The notes under the pieces: generated by a model
What the model was told of the DNA's origin: nothing
Database searches by the model: none
The model's input: only the letters and a program-made list of their open reading frames with translations
Shown: positions 1 to 11,819 of the stretch, in pieces
How the letters are laid out: each line of letters begins with the position of its first letter
Numbering within the stretch: the first letter of the stretch is position 1
Program-made: the position numbers and the translations under genes
NCBI GenBank assembly: GCA_028554755.1
Contig: JAPTOF010000028.1
Span: 3,764,501-3,828,500, forward strand
Source of the DNA: Cordia subcordata
Lineage: Eukaryota; Streptophyta; Magnoliopsida; Boraginales; Cordiaceae
DNA: 64,000 nt
Direction of reading: 5' to 3'

Positions 1-917
1 TATTATGTCGCCTAGATCGGGCAAGAACATTTTTTATTATTTTTGGAAGCCAAGGTTAATTGTGTCTTCTTGGTCCCTTCCATAGTTGAAATGACTTTGA
101 GAGAGTAATCTTGAAAGAGCAAATTCCATATTGTGGTAGTAGCCTTATTGGGCCAAATCTTGGAATTGGATTTGGGCTTTCTTCAGAGTCCAAGATAACC
201 TAATTGGGCTTGGATGGTTTCTTATTGGGCTTGGGCCTCCACATGGATTATGGACTATGTGTTGGGCTTGGATTGCGGGCTTGGCCCAATCTTCCAAGAC
301 ATGTGCTAGAAAGTTACTACATGAAGAATTCAAATTGTACAAGTAACTTTCATGACATATGGCAAACATTTACTACTAGGAAAAAGTTTCCCACATAGAA
401 AGTTTACAAGGTTTAGGTGCCAAACTTTTTTTATAAATAGGCAGGACCTTAAACCATTTCTAGCATCCAAAAATTTTGTAATTGATCTCTTCCATTTTGG
501 CAAGAGAATACTACATCACATAGTACACACTTATTGTGTGGTTTTTTGCTCTAGATTTTCAAGAGCATATTACTTTGCTTCTTCCCATACAAGAGACTAT
601 TCTCTCAAGAAATGTCTATTTAACCATAGGGAAGAAGATTAGGGAGTTGCATATTGCGACACCCTTATAGTAAAATTTTTTTGTGGCCTTGTTCGTAAGT
701 GGGAACAAAGCTCGTGACGATTTTAGCTTCATGAAAGGTCCCACGCTTCAAGAGGTTAGCTTTACATATTTTTGCAAATACTAGTTATGTTTTATATGTT
801 TTTAAGCATGTTGTTGTGTGTGTTATGTGGTTATTTTATTTTCCTAGCATGTTTTCTTGGTAGTATTTTTGAAAATATGGACTAGGATAGACCGCATGTA
901 ATATTATTGATCCTACA
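1..917 (+). mobile_element. Copia-family LTR, 3' part (L1)
   Basis: This matches the last ~930 bp of the complete solo LTR at 38544-40434, in the same orientation, and ends at the same LTR terminus (...GATCCTACA at 917). A TATA box lies at 432-439. The 5' part is outside the window. At 918 the sequence jumps back to an earlier position of the same LTR, so L1 may be a younger LTR inserted into the older copy L2. No coding capacity is expected or seen; the short open frames here are chance. Confidence 0.85.
432..439 (+). promoter_or_regulatory. TATA box of LTR L1
   Basis: TATAAATA. The same octamer stands at the matching place in L2 (1699-1706), the solo LTR (39956-39963) and, inverted, the C1 LTR (30903-30910). 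This conservation supports it as the LTR core promoter. Confidence 0.6.
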
Positions 918-2008
918 TATAGGTGTGTCGGTCATATGGCTTGAGGGTCGCTCCCAAGATCAAGAGATTTCATAAGCAAGAATGGTTGGCAATAGGACAA
1001 GAAACCCAACTGAAAAAGATACAGCTAAGGAGGTGATAGTACGCAGGCCAAAGGACCGGTCTTAGTAGTAGGTATACATAGAGGGGCATTATGGTCATTT
1101 ATTTAGTAGGTCAAATACAAAGTTAACATTCTTTTGTGATACGCTTCTGGGTAATAGCAATTATTCTTAGTGTGCAATTTTGATCTTACGGTGGAATAGA
1201 TGGGAGTTAAAAATAATTATTATGTCACCTAGATCGGGCAAGGACATTTTTAATTATTTTTGGAAGCTAAGGTTAATTGTGTCTTCTTTGTCCCTTCCCT
1301 AGTTGAAATGACTTTGAGAGAGTAATCTTGAAAGAGCAAATTCCATATTGTAGTAGTGGCCATATTGGGCCAAAGCTTGGAATTAGGTTGTGCTTTCTTC
1401 AAAGTCCAAGATAACTTAATTGGGCTAGGATGGTTTATTGTTGGCCTTGGACCTCTACATGGATTATGGACTATGTGTTGGGCATGGATGGTGGGCTTGG
1501 CCCAAGTCTTCCAACAAAAGTGGACAACTTGCAAAAGATTATAAAAACAAGTGGACAACTTGCATAAGTCTTGCAAGACAAGTGGACAACTTGCATAAGT
1601 CTTTCAAAACAAATGGACAAGTTGCAAAAAGGAAATTACTACATGGAAATTTTCTCCCACATGGAAAGATTAGCAACTTTAGGTGCCAGGGTTCTCTCTA
1701 TAAATAGACAAGATCCTACACCTTTTATGCAATCCATTTTGTACTTGATTTCTTCCTCTTTAGTAAGAAAGTAGTACAACACATAGTACACACTTATTGT
1801 GTGATTTTTGCTCTAGTTTTTTAGGAGCATATTACGTTGCTTCTTCCCACACAAGAGGCTATTCTCTCAAGATAAGTCTTTTCAGTCATAGGGAAGAAGA
1901 CTAGGGAGTTGCCTTTTGCGACACCCTTATAGTAAATTTTTAGTGGCCTTGTTCGTGATAAAAAACAAAGCTCATGACGGTTATAGCTTCATCAAAGGCC
2001 CCACACTT
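918..2008 (+). mobile_element. Copia-family LTR, internal part (L2), truncated
   Basis: This matches solo-LTR positions from about 39211 to 40263, so it repeats in tandem much of what is in L1. It lacks both LTR termini. On the left it is interrupted by the end of L1. On the right it stops at ...GGCCCCACACTTC and joins, without LTR end or target duplication, to the 3' untranslated region of the minus-strand Athila fragment E1. TATA box at 1699-1706. Confidence 0.8.
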
Positions 2009-2205
2009 CCCCACAATGCTACTCATATTCACTAATCAATTGAGTCAACCACAATAGCCAACACAATGAGTGAACCATGAAATAAACATTTCTATAAGCA
2101 TTAAAATTTGAAAAAATTTTCACCAATTTTAAGCACATAATGCAATCTACCCTATACAAAGTATAAAATAATAAGACCAAATCCCCACACTCCTAAACCT
2201 AAACT

Positions 2206-2223
2206 TTGCTTATCCTCGAGCAA
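2206..2223 (-). other. Degenerate hairpin before internal PPT-like tract, E1
   Basis: On the minus strand this reads as an imperfect version of the TTGCTTG-loop-CAAGCAA hairpin, followed by AAGTTTAGGTTTAGGAG. It lines up with the same module in E3 (21993-22025) and N2 (38441-38475). Confidence 0.5.
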
Positions 2224-2577
2224 ATAGGGCAAAGCACAAAAACAAGCAAATTGGCATTACAAAGCAATTAAGGGTGGTAGGGATGGGGTAAAAACATGGG
2301 GAACATATGGAGAAAGGATAAACACAGCCTTGTGTTTTTGTCAAAGCTCTCCATGCCAATGATAAATCACCATACTACAAACCCTGTAACTCACAATCCA
2401 AAAGCACTCAAAGAAGACAAGGTTAGTAGCATTGCCTATGCATGCTTGCATTAACATGTGAAATAATGAGCAATGGTGTATCTTAATGGACAAAGGATCG
2501 CGATTGAACACTTTGTTGTAGGTGCAAGAAAGATAAAAGAAAGGAAAATAAAAGAAGTGCAAAATCGCAAAATTAAA

Positions 2578-2605
2578 CCTAGGTTACCTTCTTGTAGCAC
2601 TAACC
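2578..2605 (-). other. Conserved post-pol block, E1 copy
   Basis: The minus strand reads TTAGTGCTACAAGAAGG then TAACCTAGG. It is the E1 version of a short block found just after the coding region in E2, E3, N1 and N2. Most of the surrounding 3' UTR is much less alike. Confidence 0.6.
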
Positions 2606-2885
2606 ATCATGCTGTCAGCCAGGGAAACACCAATTCTTCTTCAACCACCATATATGGGATCCTGAAGCATTAAACTTCCACATGAGCCATGCTTGGATCA
2701 AATGCATGCTTCAATCGTTGCCTATTCACAGTCAAATCTTGTATATCATTCAAGTCTTTGATCTTGGCCTCTCTGGAAGGGTAGGCAACCAACACCTCAT
2801 ACGGACCATCCTATCTTGACTTGAGCTTGGCTGGAAAGAGCTTCAAACATGAGTTGAACAACCAAACTTTATTGGAGGGAGAGAA

Positions 2886-3909
2886 TCATTTCTTAAAAAT
2901 ATGTTTTTCATGAATTCTCTTCATCCTATCCTTATAAAGTTTGGTGTTCTCATATGCCTCAAACCTAAGCTCCTCCAATTCCGCTAGGTCAAGCTTCCTT
3001 TTCTCACTCGCTCTTGCCAAATCAAAATTTAAGGCCTTGATTGCCCAATAAGCCCTATACTCTAGTTCTATTGGCAAGTGTAAAGCTTTCCCATAAATCG
3101 ATCTATACGGAGACATATCAATATGAGTCTTAAAAGTGGCATGGTAGGTGCACAAAGCATCATTTAGCCTAATAGACCAACCTTTCCTATCGGGCCTGAC
3201 CGTTTTCTCTAAAATCTACTTGATCTCCCTATTGGATAGCTCAACTTGTCCACTAGTTTGTGGGTGATAAGGAGTAGCTACCTTATGGGTAACCGAATAT
3301 TTTCTCAATAAGGGCTCTAAAGTCCTATGGCAAAAATGCAAACCCTTATCACTAATCAAGACCTTAAGGACTCCAAATCTAGAGAAAATGTTCTCCTTAA
3401 TGAACTTAACCACTACCCTATGGTCATTAGTGCGTGTGGGAATAGCCTAAACCTATTTGGACGTATAATCAATGGCCACTAAATGTATTGGTACCTAAAG
3501 AAAGGTGGAAATGGACCATGAAATCTGCACCCCAAACATCAAATAATTCACATGGAAGAATAGGGGATAAAGGCATCATGTTTCTCTTAGAGATAGACCC
3601 AGATTGTTGACATCTACAACACTTTTTGCAAAACTCTTGGGCATCCTAAAAGAGAATGGGCCAAAATAATCCACATTGCAAAACCTTTGCAGTGGTCTTC
3701 TTCCTACTAAAATGACCTCTACATCCCTCATCGTGACACATACTCAACACGCTCTCAATCTCATCCTCGGGCACATACCGACGAATCATTTGATCCGCAC
3801 ACACTTTGAAAAGATAGGGATCCTCCAAAAAGAAATGTCTAACTTGTGCTAGGAACCTATCTCTCTCTCTCTCTCTTCTCCAAATGGAAGGGAAATTGCC
3901 CCGTGGCAA
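2886..3909 (-). pseudogene. Integrase, E1 (broken)
   Basis: Integrase inserts the cDNA copy of the element into chromosomes. Three pieces are readable. At 3646-3909 is the N-terminal zinc-binding region (CHDEGCRGHFS, part of the HHCC domain). At 3216-3413 is part of the catalytic core, with the second acidic residue in [10 protein letters not shown] and the glutamate in [12 protein letters not shown]. At 2886-3155 is the C-terminal region ([27 protein letters not shown]). Stops and frameshifts separate the pieces, including 3414-3645, where the start of the core should be. The family is clear, and a working enzyme can be excluded. Confidence 0.85.
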
Positions 3910-4860
3910 GACACTTAACTACGTGAGCAAACCAAAGTATGTGATGAGAAATGGCAAACAATTTCTCATCAGGAAATGAATCACAAGAAGGGGATGGATC
4001 ACTAGAAGACTCGCTAATAAGACAGGAAAGATGATCCGTAACAAAATTTTCTCTACCCTTTTTATCCTAGATCTCAACATCGAATTATTAAAGAAGGAGC
4101 AACCACCTAATCACGCGGGGATTAGATTCTTTCTTAGCTAACAAATACCTCAAATGCCGCATGATTGGTGTATACAATCACTTTAAACCCTAAGATGTAT
4201 GACCTAAACTAACTACGGGAGAAGACTACTACTAGAAGCTTTTTTTCGGTGGTGGTATAGTTCTTTTGAGCTTCATCAAGAGTCTTGCTATTATAGTACA
4301 CTACATGGGGCAACTTATCTCGCCGTTAACCTAAAACAGCTCCTATTACATAATCAGATGCGTCACACATAACCTCAAATGGAAGACTGTAGTCAGGCGG
4401 TTAAATGATTGTGGACGTAGACAATAAGGATTTAAGCCTAACGAAAGGTTTAACACACTCATCATCAAATTCAAAAGAGACATCTTGTGCTAAGAGCCTA
4501 GATAAAGGGCGCTCTATATGGCTTAAATCCTTAATGTACCTACGGTAGAATACTCCATGCCCTAGAAAAGATCTAACATCCTTGACACACTTAGGGACAG
4601 GCAACTTTTCAATTAATTCTACCTTAGCCAGGTCAACTTGAATTCCACAAGATGAGACAACATGACCCAACACTATCCCTCATTGCACCATGAAGTAGGA
4701 TTTCTCCCAACTCAACACTAGATTTTTCTCCACATATCGGTCTAAGACTAAATAGAGATGACTCAAGCACTCATCAAAACTATCTCCAAAGACTGAGAAG
4801 TCATCCATGAAAATCTCTAAATGCGTTTCTATCAAGTCACCAAAAATGGCCATCATACAT
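3910..4860 (-). pseudogene. Reverse transcriptase C-terminus and RNase H, E1 (broken)
   Basis: At 4401-4673 the frame reads through the RT thumb/connection (VRSFLGHGVFYRRYIKDLSH, then RPLSRLLAQDVSFEFDDEC). Further left is RNase H with FEVMCDASDY and KTLDEAQKNYTTTEK, then stops. The RT palm is missing beyond 4880. These enzymes would copy element RNA into DNA and remove the RNA strand. Truncation and several stop codons make this a relic. Confidence 0.8.
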
Positions 4861-4880
4861 CTCTAAAATGTCACTGGGGC

Positions 4881-4990
4881 ATTACATGTGCTTTATAACT
4901 AACTTTGCTAACTGCTAGTTGTACTGCCTAACTAACTTCTCTAGTGGCTGTTCTAATACATTATGTATTGCATTAGATATCCTAACAATT
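4881..4990 (-). mobile_element. Possible stub of another Copia-type LTR
   Basis: On the minus strand this starts TGTTAGGATATCTAATGC and runs ~110 bp to TTAGTTATAAAGCAC, which resembles the start of a Copia LTR with a TATA-like sequence. It lies between the protease remnant of C1 and the broken RT of E1 and matches neither. The call rests on the TGTTA start and overall look only. Confidence 0.35.
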
Positions 4991-5930
4991 AGTGGCCCCT
5001 GAGTCTATGATCCAAGAATCCATAGAGTCAACCACTAAACATGTCTGGCCTTAATCCAAGTGCTTAAGGAAATCCTTTCTTAAATGCCCTTTTAGGTTGC
5101 ACTTAAGACATTTACCTTTGGGCTTTTTACTTATTAATTGTTTGGGTTGTTTATCACATTTTTTCTTTTCATGCCCCTGACCACATTTCTACTTCCTCTT
5201 TCCCTTGAATTTTTCCCTTTTGGGTTAAGTTCAAAAGAGGACACCTGGGTTATATTCATGTGGCCCTTCGATCTCACAATGGTTTTCGCTGCCTGGAACT
5301 CTTTTATTAATTCTATCATATATATGTTCAACTTGCCCGTGTAATAATTGAGCTTGTACTAGTCATATGATGATGCAAGAGTCTTTAAAATCATGTCTTC
5401 CTTTGGTTGCTTGTTTATGTTTGCCTCAAGAATCTCGGCAGTGTTGAAGCAATCCTTCACTTTGACATATGCTCTGTTAGCTATCCTTTGATTCATAATT
5501 TTTCTTGCCTAACAGGCCTACACTTGTTAGCAAACAAAAGAATCAATGAAGTCATGTTTTACTTGGCAGTCACCATGTTTTGATGTTGGCCCTACAAAAT
5601 ATTTGACATAAATGCCAACATATAGCTCTTGGCCATACTATTAGCTTTTTGCCATTTTGCCTCAGTATCATGAGTGGCATTTGAAGAATCTGCCCTCACA
5701 ATAGGATGAGGAATAGTTAAGAAATAATTGTACACTTCTTTCATGAGTACTATATCCAAATTTCATTTCTTATCCACAAAATTCAGTCTAATGAGCTTAT
5801 GAATCATAATTAATACATTGGTATTGAATTTGATGCATGCATAATATGCATGTTTATCTTTGGAAATAAAAACATACAAGTACCTTTTGTATATCATTTG
5901 CCTTTGAGTAGATTAACCTTAAACTACTTG
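4991..5930 (-). pseudogene. Copia gag and start of protease, element C1 (broken)
   Basis: Gag packages element RNA; the protease matures the polyprotein. Reading leftward: a gag stretch with AKWQKANSMAKSYMLAFM (around 5590-5680), then the basic gag tail (5134-5331). Next is a damaged zinc knuckle, KCLKCNLKGHLRKDF, in which the last cysteine of CX2CX4HX4C is replaced. Finally, near 5000, DSWIIDSGATN carries the D-S-G active-site motif of the Copia aspartic protease. Several in-frame stops are present. Everything downstream of the protease motif is missing, replaced by the LTR stub and E1. Confidence 0.75.
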
Positions 5931-6684
5931 ATGTAACAGTGTCTTAATGCCTTCATAAGACCTTCGCAGATGGGATGGTTGAACTTCATGAACGCTAAGT
6001 TAAGCCTTACTTATTTGAATTGCCAATTATCTAGATAAGATCCAATTGACAATCCAATCACTGTTCGATTTGGCCTCTTAAATGTGATAAGAACTCTATG
6101 AATTCGATAGCTGATCTTAGCATTTAAATTGTGTGTATACTCAATCCTTATGTTATTCCCCATAGCATTCTTGATTAGAGCCCTTTGATAGGGTAGTGAC
6201 TCTAATCAATGTTGTATGAGACAATCTTCAGTGAAGAACTCCATCGAAAGGATGGTCAAACACACTAATACCCTTTTAAATAAACATTTTAAATTCACCT
6301 TGCTAAATCTAGGTCAAGCATCACCCTTTGATGGGGAATTAATAATGTTTACCATTGGTGTGAATCAGATATTGAAAGCCATGGGGTATTTCTAGTCCCC
6401 TCTCCAACTCAATATTTTAACACAAGGGTTTTTATCCTCTATTTTGGTACCTTGATTTGTTTTACATCTAAACACACTTTGGATTCAAAACGCATTTGAT
6501 TTTTGCAAATCCCCTTTATGTTTCTAAACTGTTGCAGTACTATAATAGATTTTGTACGTGAGTCCGGGTTTATTGACCCTTAGGTTGACATATGAAGATC
6601 TCAAGTTAAGTCTTTGTTTCTTTAAGGTTCATTAAATTTAAAGTCCCTTTAGCATTTACTATGAGATTGCATGGCATCATTAGA
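5931..6684 (-). other. Leader of Copia element C1, distal half
   Basis: No gene is recognisable. By position this is the untranslated leader upstream of C1 gag. It is cut from its other half (29758-30407) by the insertion of E2. It is AT-rich with scattered stops in all frames. Confidence 0.5.
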
Positions 6685-6689
6685 CTAAC
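6685..6689. repeat. Left target duplication of E2 (CTAAC)
   Basis: It pairs with CTAAT at 29753-29757; four of five bases agree. Five bases is the usual length for LTR elements. Confidence 0.65.
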
Positions 6690-8645
6690 TGATCGTTCCC
6701 TAAGGTATGGACCCTAGCGTTACCCACAATTGCACATATTGTACGTAATGCAATGTGCAAGTACAAGGTCATTCTTCCACAAGGAGGGTAAACTTGGGTC
6801 AAGCCCTATGACTTAATGTGCTCTAAAGTCGAAAATGCAACTTAAATTCTATTTGAGGAATTTATACTAGAACCCACTTAGGTAGTAAAGCATTTCACAA
6901 TCAAACAAACCCTAAACAAGTAGAAAATGGTGCTATTACTCAAATTGACTAGGAGGACTAAACATTTACTGAGGAAATAAGGTGACTCATACTTTCTTAT
7001 AGCTTAATTTCACACTTCCTTTAAGGCTCAAACTAGAGTCTTAGGTAATGTTCATGCCCTCACACTAGAAATCAAAGTAGTCAACAAATTACCATAGAAA
7101 CCTCGAGGCGAAACTATCCCTAGGCAGGCCCTCCTAGAGCATAGCGTGGTCCTAATGGTTAATAGGGATTCTAGATTACTTTTTGAGATTCCTAAGTAGG
7201 ATTGATGTCAATCTAACTTAGTGGTTAACTCATTAACTGAATTTGAAGCTAAGAATCACCTACCTAAGTTTGATTAGACTACGTCGGTTACCTTTTAACT
7301 GGATTTAAAGCTAACGGTGCTAGCGAAAGTTTAAACACAAGATTACAAACCAATGATCAATCCTTTAAGCAAGAGGCTTGAGCAAACTTCATTCCTAATC
7401 TCTTCCATGGATAAGGTCGAAAGAGATTGAGAATCTCAATTTTTATTGTGCACACTAAAACCCATCGCACTCATGCATCCTAACCCGCTCCATTCATACA
7501 TTCAAATTTAATTTACTCATGCCATCTTGTCTAAAATGAATCCAAAGATTTCAAAATGCTAGTCATACACACTCTGAGTATTTATTTTTAAGAGATAATG
7601 GTTCTAATATTTGACATGTATTCAGTAACACTTACTACAAACCATTCTAGTTACAAAATCTAAAGCAAATACAATTCAAAACCTTTATAAGACAAGGTAT
7701 TCAATTCCACTGTGAGTCAAGCATGTTTCACCTTATAGATTTTAAGCAATCATAACTGCAAGATGATGCAAATCATATAATGCTTTCCTCTCAGCTGTGC
7801 AAAGTAACCTTGGCTGGCTATTCTTTTAGTTCGGCTACCTGCACTTGCAATCGTCGTCGATGGAGAGCTAACAAGCACAGCTTCGCAGTTGTCTCTACTA
7901 CAAGCCACGGACGTAGTTCAGGGAATGCTCTCTTCGCTCATCACGTCCTTGACCCACCAGAAGCCCACAGGAAACGTCACTGGCTGCTGCAGCTTAATTC
8001 TCCTTTCTAATTATCCCTATATAGTCTTGGTGTCAACGAGATAGGAATAGAGTAGTTTGTTTTTTTCTTTCTTTGGTTGAGCTTGAGCAGTTGACTACAC
8101 ATTGACAGCTAGTTGAATGAAATTATGCTCGAGCACTACTCTCCTCAAGAATCATTTCAGCCAACTATGTAAAACAAGGAAGAACTCTCCGCGGAGGTGC
8201 CAACCATTTGCTGAAATATCTCAACGACCTCATCCTCAGAGTCCAGCCCCTTTTTTTCTTCTTTTTCCTTGATTTTTAACACTTCTTGTTGCTAAGAATC
8301 AATCCATAAGTTGTTGCTCTTTTTTTGAATTCAAACCTGTAAGTGAAGCTAAGATAAAAGCCGGCTTTTAAGTTAAGGCTAAAAGAGAATTAGTCGTGCA
8401 TGCAGGGCTTGATTAGTGTGCACGTGAATGTGAGGAATGAAGGAAGTAATTGGCTTTTCGGGTGGTTGCTGCTTTGCTTATTTGTGCAAGTACAATTCAT
8501 GTGAAGTAGGCTTAAGCAATGCGAATAACATAATATAATACGTTGCAATTATAATAACTAATATTGATACAATACATATACTAAATTACTAAAACCTATT
8601 ATGCTTATATAAACCAATGAGCTGTACTAAATTTATATACTAAAG

Positions 8646-8686
<41 letters not shown>

Positions 8687-9210
8687 ATAAGCTAATAAAC
8701 TACTATATATATTACTAATAACCTATTTTATCCTACACAATTACTTAATCTACTAAAATACGTTATTTCTAGAATCCAATCTAATACTAAAAGATAGTCT
8801 AGCTGATAATATTAAAATAAAAACAACTTATAAGAAAACTACAAACAAGGGCTTTAAAGACTTCACACAAGCAATGCATACTTGTCCATCAAATAGCCAA
8901 TCACGTACAGAGTATGCACCCAAATATCCTTCCAAACATGAAATTGAATCTCAAAACATGCATATGCACCAAACTTTGCTCAAACTCAATCTCGGCACTC
9001 ACCTATCATTCCCAGGCACTCAGAATTTGCCAACACTCACTTTACGTATTCAAAATGGCTCAATGAATACTAAAGCATGCAAACCTTATCAAGCAACCAC
9101 TATTAACATTAGTGCACAAAATACCATGCAAATGTACTTGTAAAGCTCCAAAATCCATCTAAAACGCAAGCTAACGAGGTTAATGCACCCGTATAGATCA
9201 AAGTGCATCA
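6690..9210 (-). repeat. 3' LTR of E2
   Basis: On the plus strand it runs from TGATCGTTCCC to AAGTGCATCA, i.e. TG...CA ends. It is homologous along its length to 27635-29752, except for ~400 bp (about 8540-8938, including a TA microsatellite) absent from the other LTR. No gene; short open frames such as 7780-8010 have counterparts in the other LTR but resemble no known protein. Confidence 0.88.
8650..8690. repeat. TA microsatellite
   Basis: A run of about 15 TA units followed by GTATATAA, within the segment present only in the 3' LTR of E2. Confidence 0.9.
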
Positions 9211-9245
9211 ACATCCCCAAACCTTCTCCTTGCTTCTCCCTAAAC
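9211..9245 (-). other. Polypurine tract and worn hairpin of E2
   Basis: The minus strand reads GCAAGGAGAAGGTTTGGGGA just before the 3' LTR, the place where plus-strand DNA synthesis is primed. The hairpin that precedes this tract in E3 and N2 is only partly kept. Confidence 0.7.
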
Positions 9246-10814
9246 AAGTTTGTCCTATAGTTCATCTCGAAATTGTTCACTAGGGTTGCCAAATGCATTA
9301 AGTTGTCATCCTTTTGCCTCGAAGGTGTAGAAGGGGTCAAGCTCATTTAAGCCACCACACCCCTCAGGATTCTAACTTACACCCTTGAGATGTTGATATT
9401 CCATGTCCTATCAACTCCAATAGTCTCCAGAACATGCACTTTAGCCCAAAAAAAAGTACAGCAAAGAAAAACACATCACTATGGCTTGTATTGTAATGTG
9501 AAGAGCCTTATGTACAAACACTAAAAAGAAAACATGTTGCCATTCTTAATGATCAAGGCCCTTTTGTAGCAAGCTTTCGAGTTAGCACATCCCAACCACT
9601 TGAAGCTTAGTGTACAAGGGGAAAAACCCCCCTTGGACCTACTAATTTGGGTTTCACCAACCATCTTCAATGACGAAACATTAAAACTATATGCTCAACA
9701 AGTTGACATTGTGTCCCTTGACATTTGTCCGACGTAGTCCCTCTCTCTTATTTTTCAATTTTTTTCCTTTTTTTCATTTTTTTCTCACTTTTCTATACAA
9801 ATGAAATAGTACAGTAGATAAATTAAAAAATGGGCTAAAATACAGTAATAAAGCCATTCAAGGATTGGACACTCACATAAAAAAACCCTTAATTTTCATC
9901 CTTTTCTAACCAAAAAGGAGTGACGGCAATGAAAAGTCTTATGGAATTCATTTCCCAATAGATGTTCTAAAGGTTTTGCCCTCCAAGAACTATGTCCTTC
10001 ATTTTTTCAGTTCATTACCTACACCACAACCCCTTTGTTGCCATTCACAACAAACGAACAACAAAAGCCAACACATAGAACATGATGGAGATAAATGATT
10101 CTAAGCATGCCCACAATGCACAAAACTCGTACTACCTATGGTCATGAGGCATAATAGGACTCCCACACCCCAAAACCTGCTTCTTGCCCCCAAGCACATG
10201 GAACAGAAACAATGAAACAAATATGAAGCAAATACAGGAGACAGGAAAGGGATAAAAATAAGGAACTAGTGGAGATAGGAAAAGATACTCCCTTGTTTGC
10301 TCTTGAAGTCCTTCAATGCCAATGATCAGTCATTTAGCTACCAATCCTATTTAAAACAAATCGTAAACACTCATAAGACACAAAATTAGTAGCCAGGCCA
10401 AGCATTTCGGCATTACCATTGTCAAATGGTAATAAGGTGTATAAATAGTAGGGAGTCAAAGATGATGGGGAACATGCACTCAGACTTCAAAAAGAGAACA
10501 GAAGTAAAGAAAACATAGGACCAAAAGGAATGAAAATATCGAAATAACCCAAGGTTGCCTCCTGGTAGTGCTAACCATAACGCCGTTTGCCAGGCGATCA
10601 TCAACAATTACTCTTCATAAATAGGGTCTTGAAGCTTTATAGATTCCACACCAGTCATCAATGAACCTGGCTTAAATGCATGTTTCAATCGTTGGCCATT
10701 CATGGTTACTTCACAGCTATCTTTCATATCCCTAATCTTCATTGGCCCGGATAGGTATGCTTCAATGACTTTAAATGGGCCTTCCCACTGAGTCTTAAGT
10801 TTACCTGGAAAAAA
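9246..10814 (-). other. 3' untranslated region of E2
   Basis: No gene. It holds, in minus-strand order, the conserved post-pol block (10548-10575), a degenerate internal PPT-like tract near 10160-10195, and an A-rich sense tract (T-rich on plus, 9745-9800). Env-like coding sequence, present in some Athila members, is not seen. Confidence 0.7.
10548..10575 (-). other. Conserved post-pol block, E2 copy
   Basis: The minus strand reads TTAGCACTACCAGGAGGC followed by AACCTTGGG. This is the E2 version of the block shared with E1, E3, N1 and N2. Confidence 0.6.
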
Positions 10815-11819
10815 CTAAACTCTAGAATTAAACAACCAAATGCTGTTAGTAAGAGAGAAAGTTTTCCTAAGGATATGCCTATCATGGATTTTCTTCATCC
10901 TATCTTTGTAAAGCTTGGCATTCTCATATGCCTCGAACCTAATCTCTTCCAACTCAGCTAAATCAAGCTTTCTCCTCTTACCTATCCTAGACAAATCAAA
11001 ATTTAGGGCTTTGGTAGGCCAATAAGCTCTATGCTCCAGCTCAACAGGCAAATGGCACGCCTTACCATACATTAATCTATATGAAGGCATGCCAATAGGA
11101 GTCTTAAATGCTATGCAGTAGGCCCATAATGTATCACTCAATCTATATAACCAATCCCTACGATCAAGCCTAACAGTTTTCTCCACAATGGACTTTATCT
11201 CCCAATTAGAAACTTTCACCTACCTCCAAGTTTATGGGTGATAAGGTGTGGCTATCTTATGTGTGACTGAATACTTCCTAAGTTGTGCCTCAAGTGTCCT
11301 ATGACAGAAATGCTAACCACCATCATTAATCAAACACGAGCGACCCCAAACCTAGAGAAAATGTTCTCTCTAATGAACTTGACCACAATTATATGGTCAT
11401 TTGTACATGTGGGAATCGCCTCAACTCTTTTTGACACATAGTCTATTGCCACTAAAATATACAAATAGCCAAAAGATAGTGGAAAAGGGCCTTTGAAATC
11501 TATGCCCTAAATATCAAATAGTTTACAAACTAAAATTGAGGAAAGAGACATCATATCTCTCCTCGAAATAGACCCAAACTGTTAACATCTAACACACCTC
11601 CTACAGAATTCTTGAGCATCTTAGAAAAGAGTTGGCTAAAAAACAGCCACTTTAAAGGACTTTATGAGCTATTTTCTTCCCACTAAAGTGTCCCCCAGAC
11701 CTCTCACCATGACACATGTTAAGAACAATCTCGAACTCATTCTCAGGAAGACATCGCCGAATTACCTAGTCAGCACAAATCTTAAAGAGATAAAGGTCCT
11801 CCCAAAAGAAGTGTCAAGC
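10815..11819 (-). pseudogene. Integrase core and C-terminus, E2 (broken)
   Basis: The 10815-11219 frame reads [19 protein letters not shown], then [16 protein letters not shown] and [14 protein letters not shown], the conserved C-terminal half of Athila integrase. The catalytic core lies to the right (11220-11650) but is broken by stops. The zinc-binding start would lie near 11660-11800, where only a frameshifted remnant is visible. Confidence 0.82.

Larger units (their letters stand above)
2009..4880 (-). mobile_element. Truncated Athila-like Ty3/gypsy element E1 (RT end, RNase H, integrase, part of 3' UTR)
   Basis: Reading right to left it holds the end of reverse transcriptase, RNase H, integrase and about 870 bp of 3' untranslated region, collinear with E3 (19340-22200). 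Both ends are broken. At 4880 homology to E3 stops inside RT, just before the FMDD region. At 2009 the 3' UTR is cut off before any 3' LTR. There are many stops and frameshifts, so it is dead. The gene order PR-RT-RH-IN without a chromodomain fits Athila (known of the family). Confidence 0.85.

Noticed and set aside
7780..8010. Open frames shared by both E2 LTRs (7780-8010 and 28719-28994)
   Set aside because: They match only because the LTRs are copies of each other; the frames differ in length and resemble no known protein.
8650..8690. TA repeat as a replication origin or matrix attachment site
   Set aside because: A simple microsatellite in a dead LTR; nothing else supports a function.
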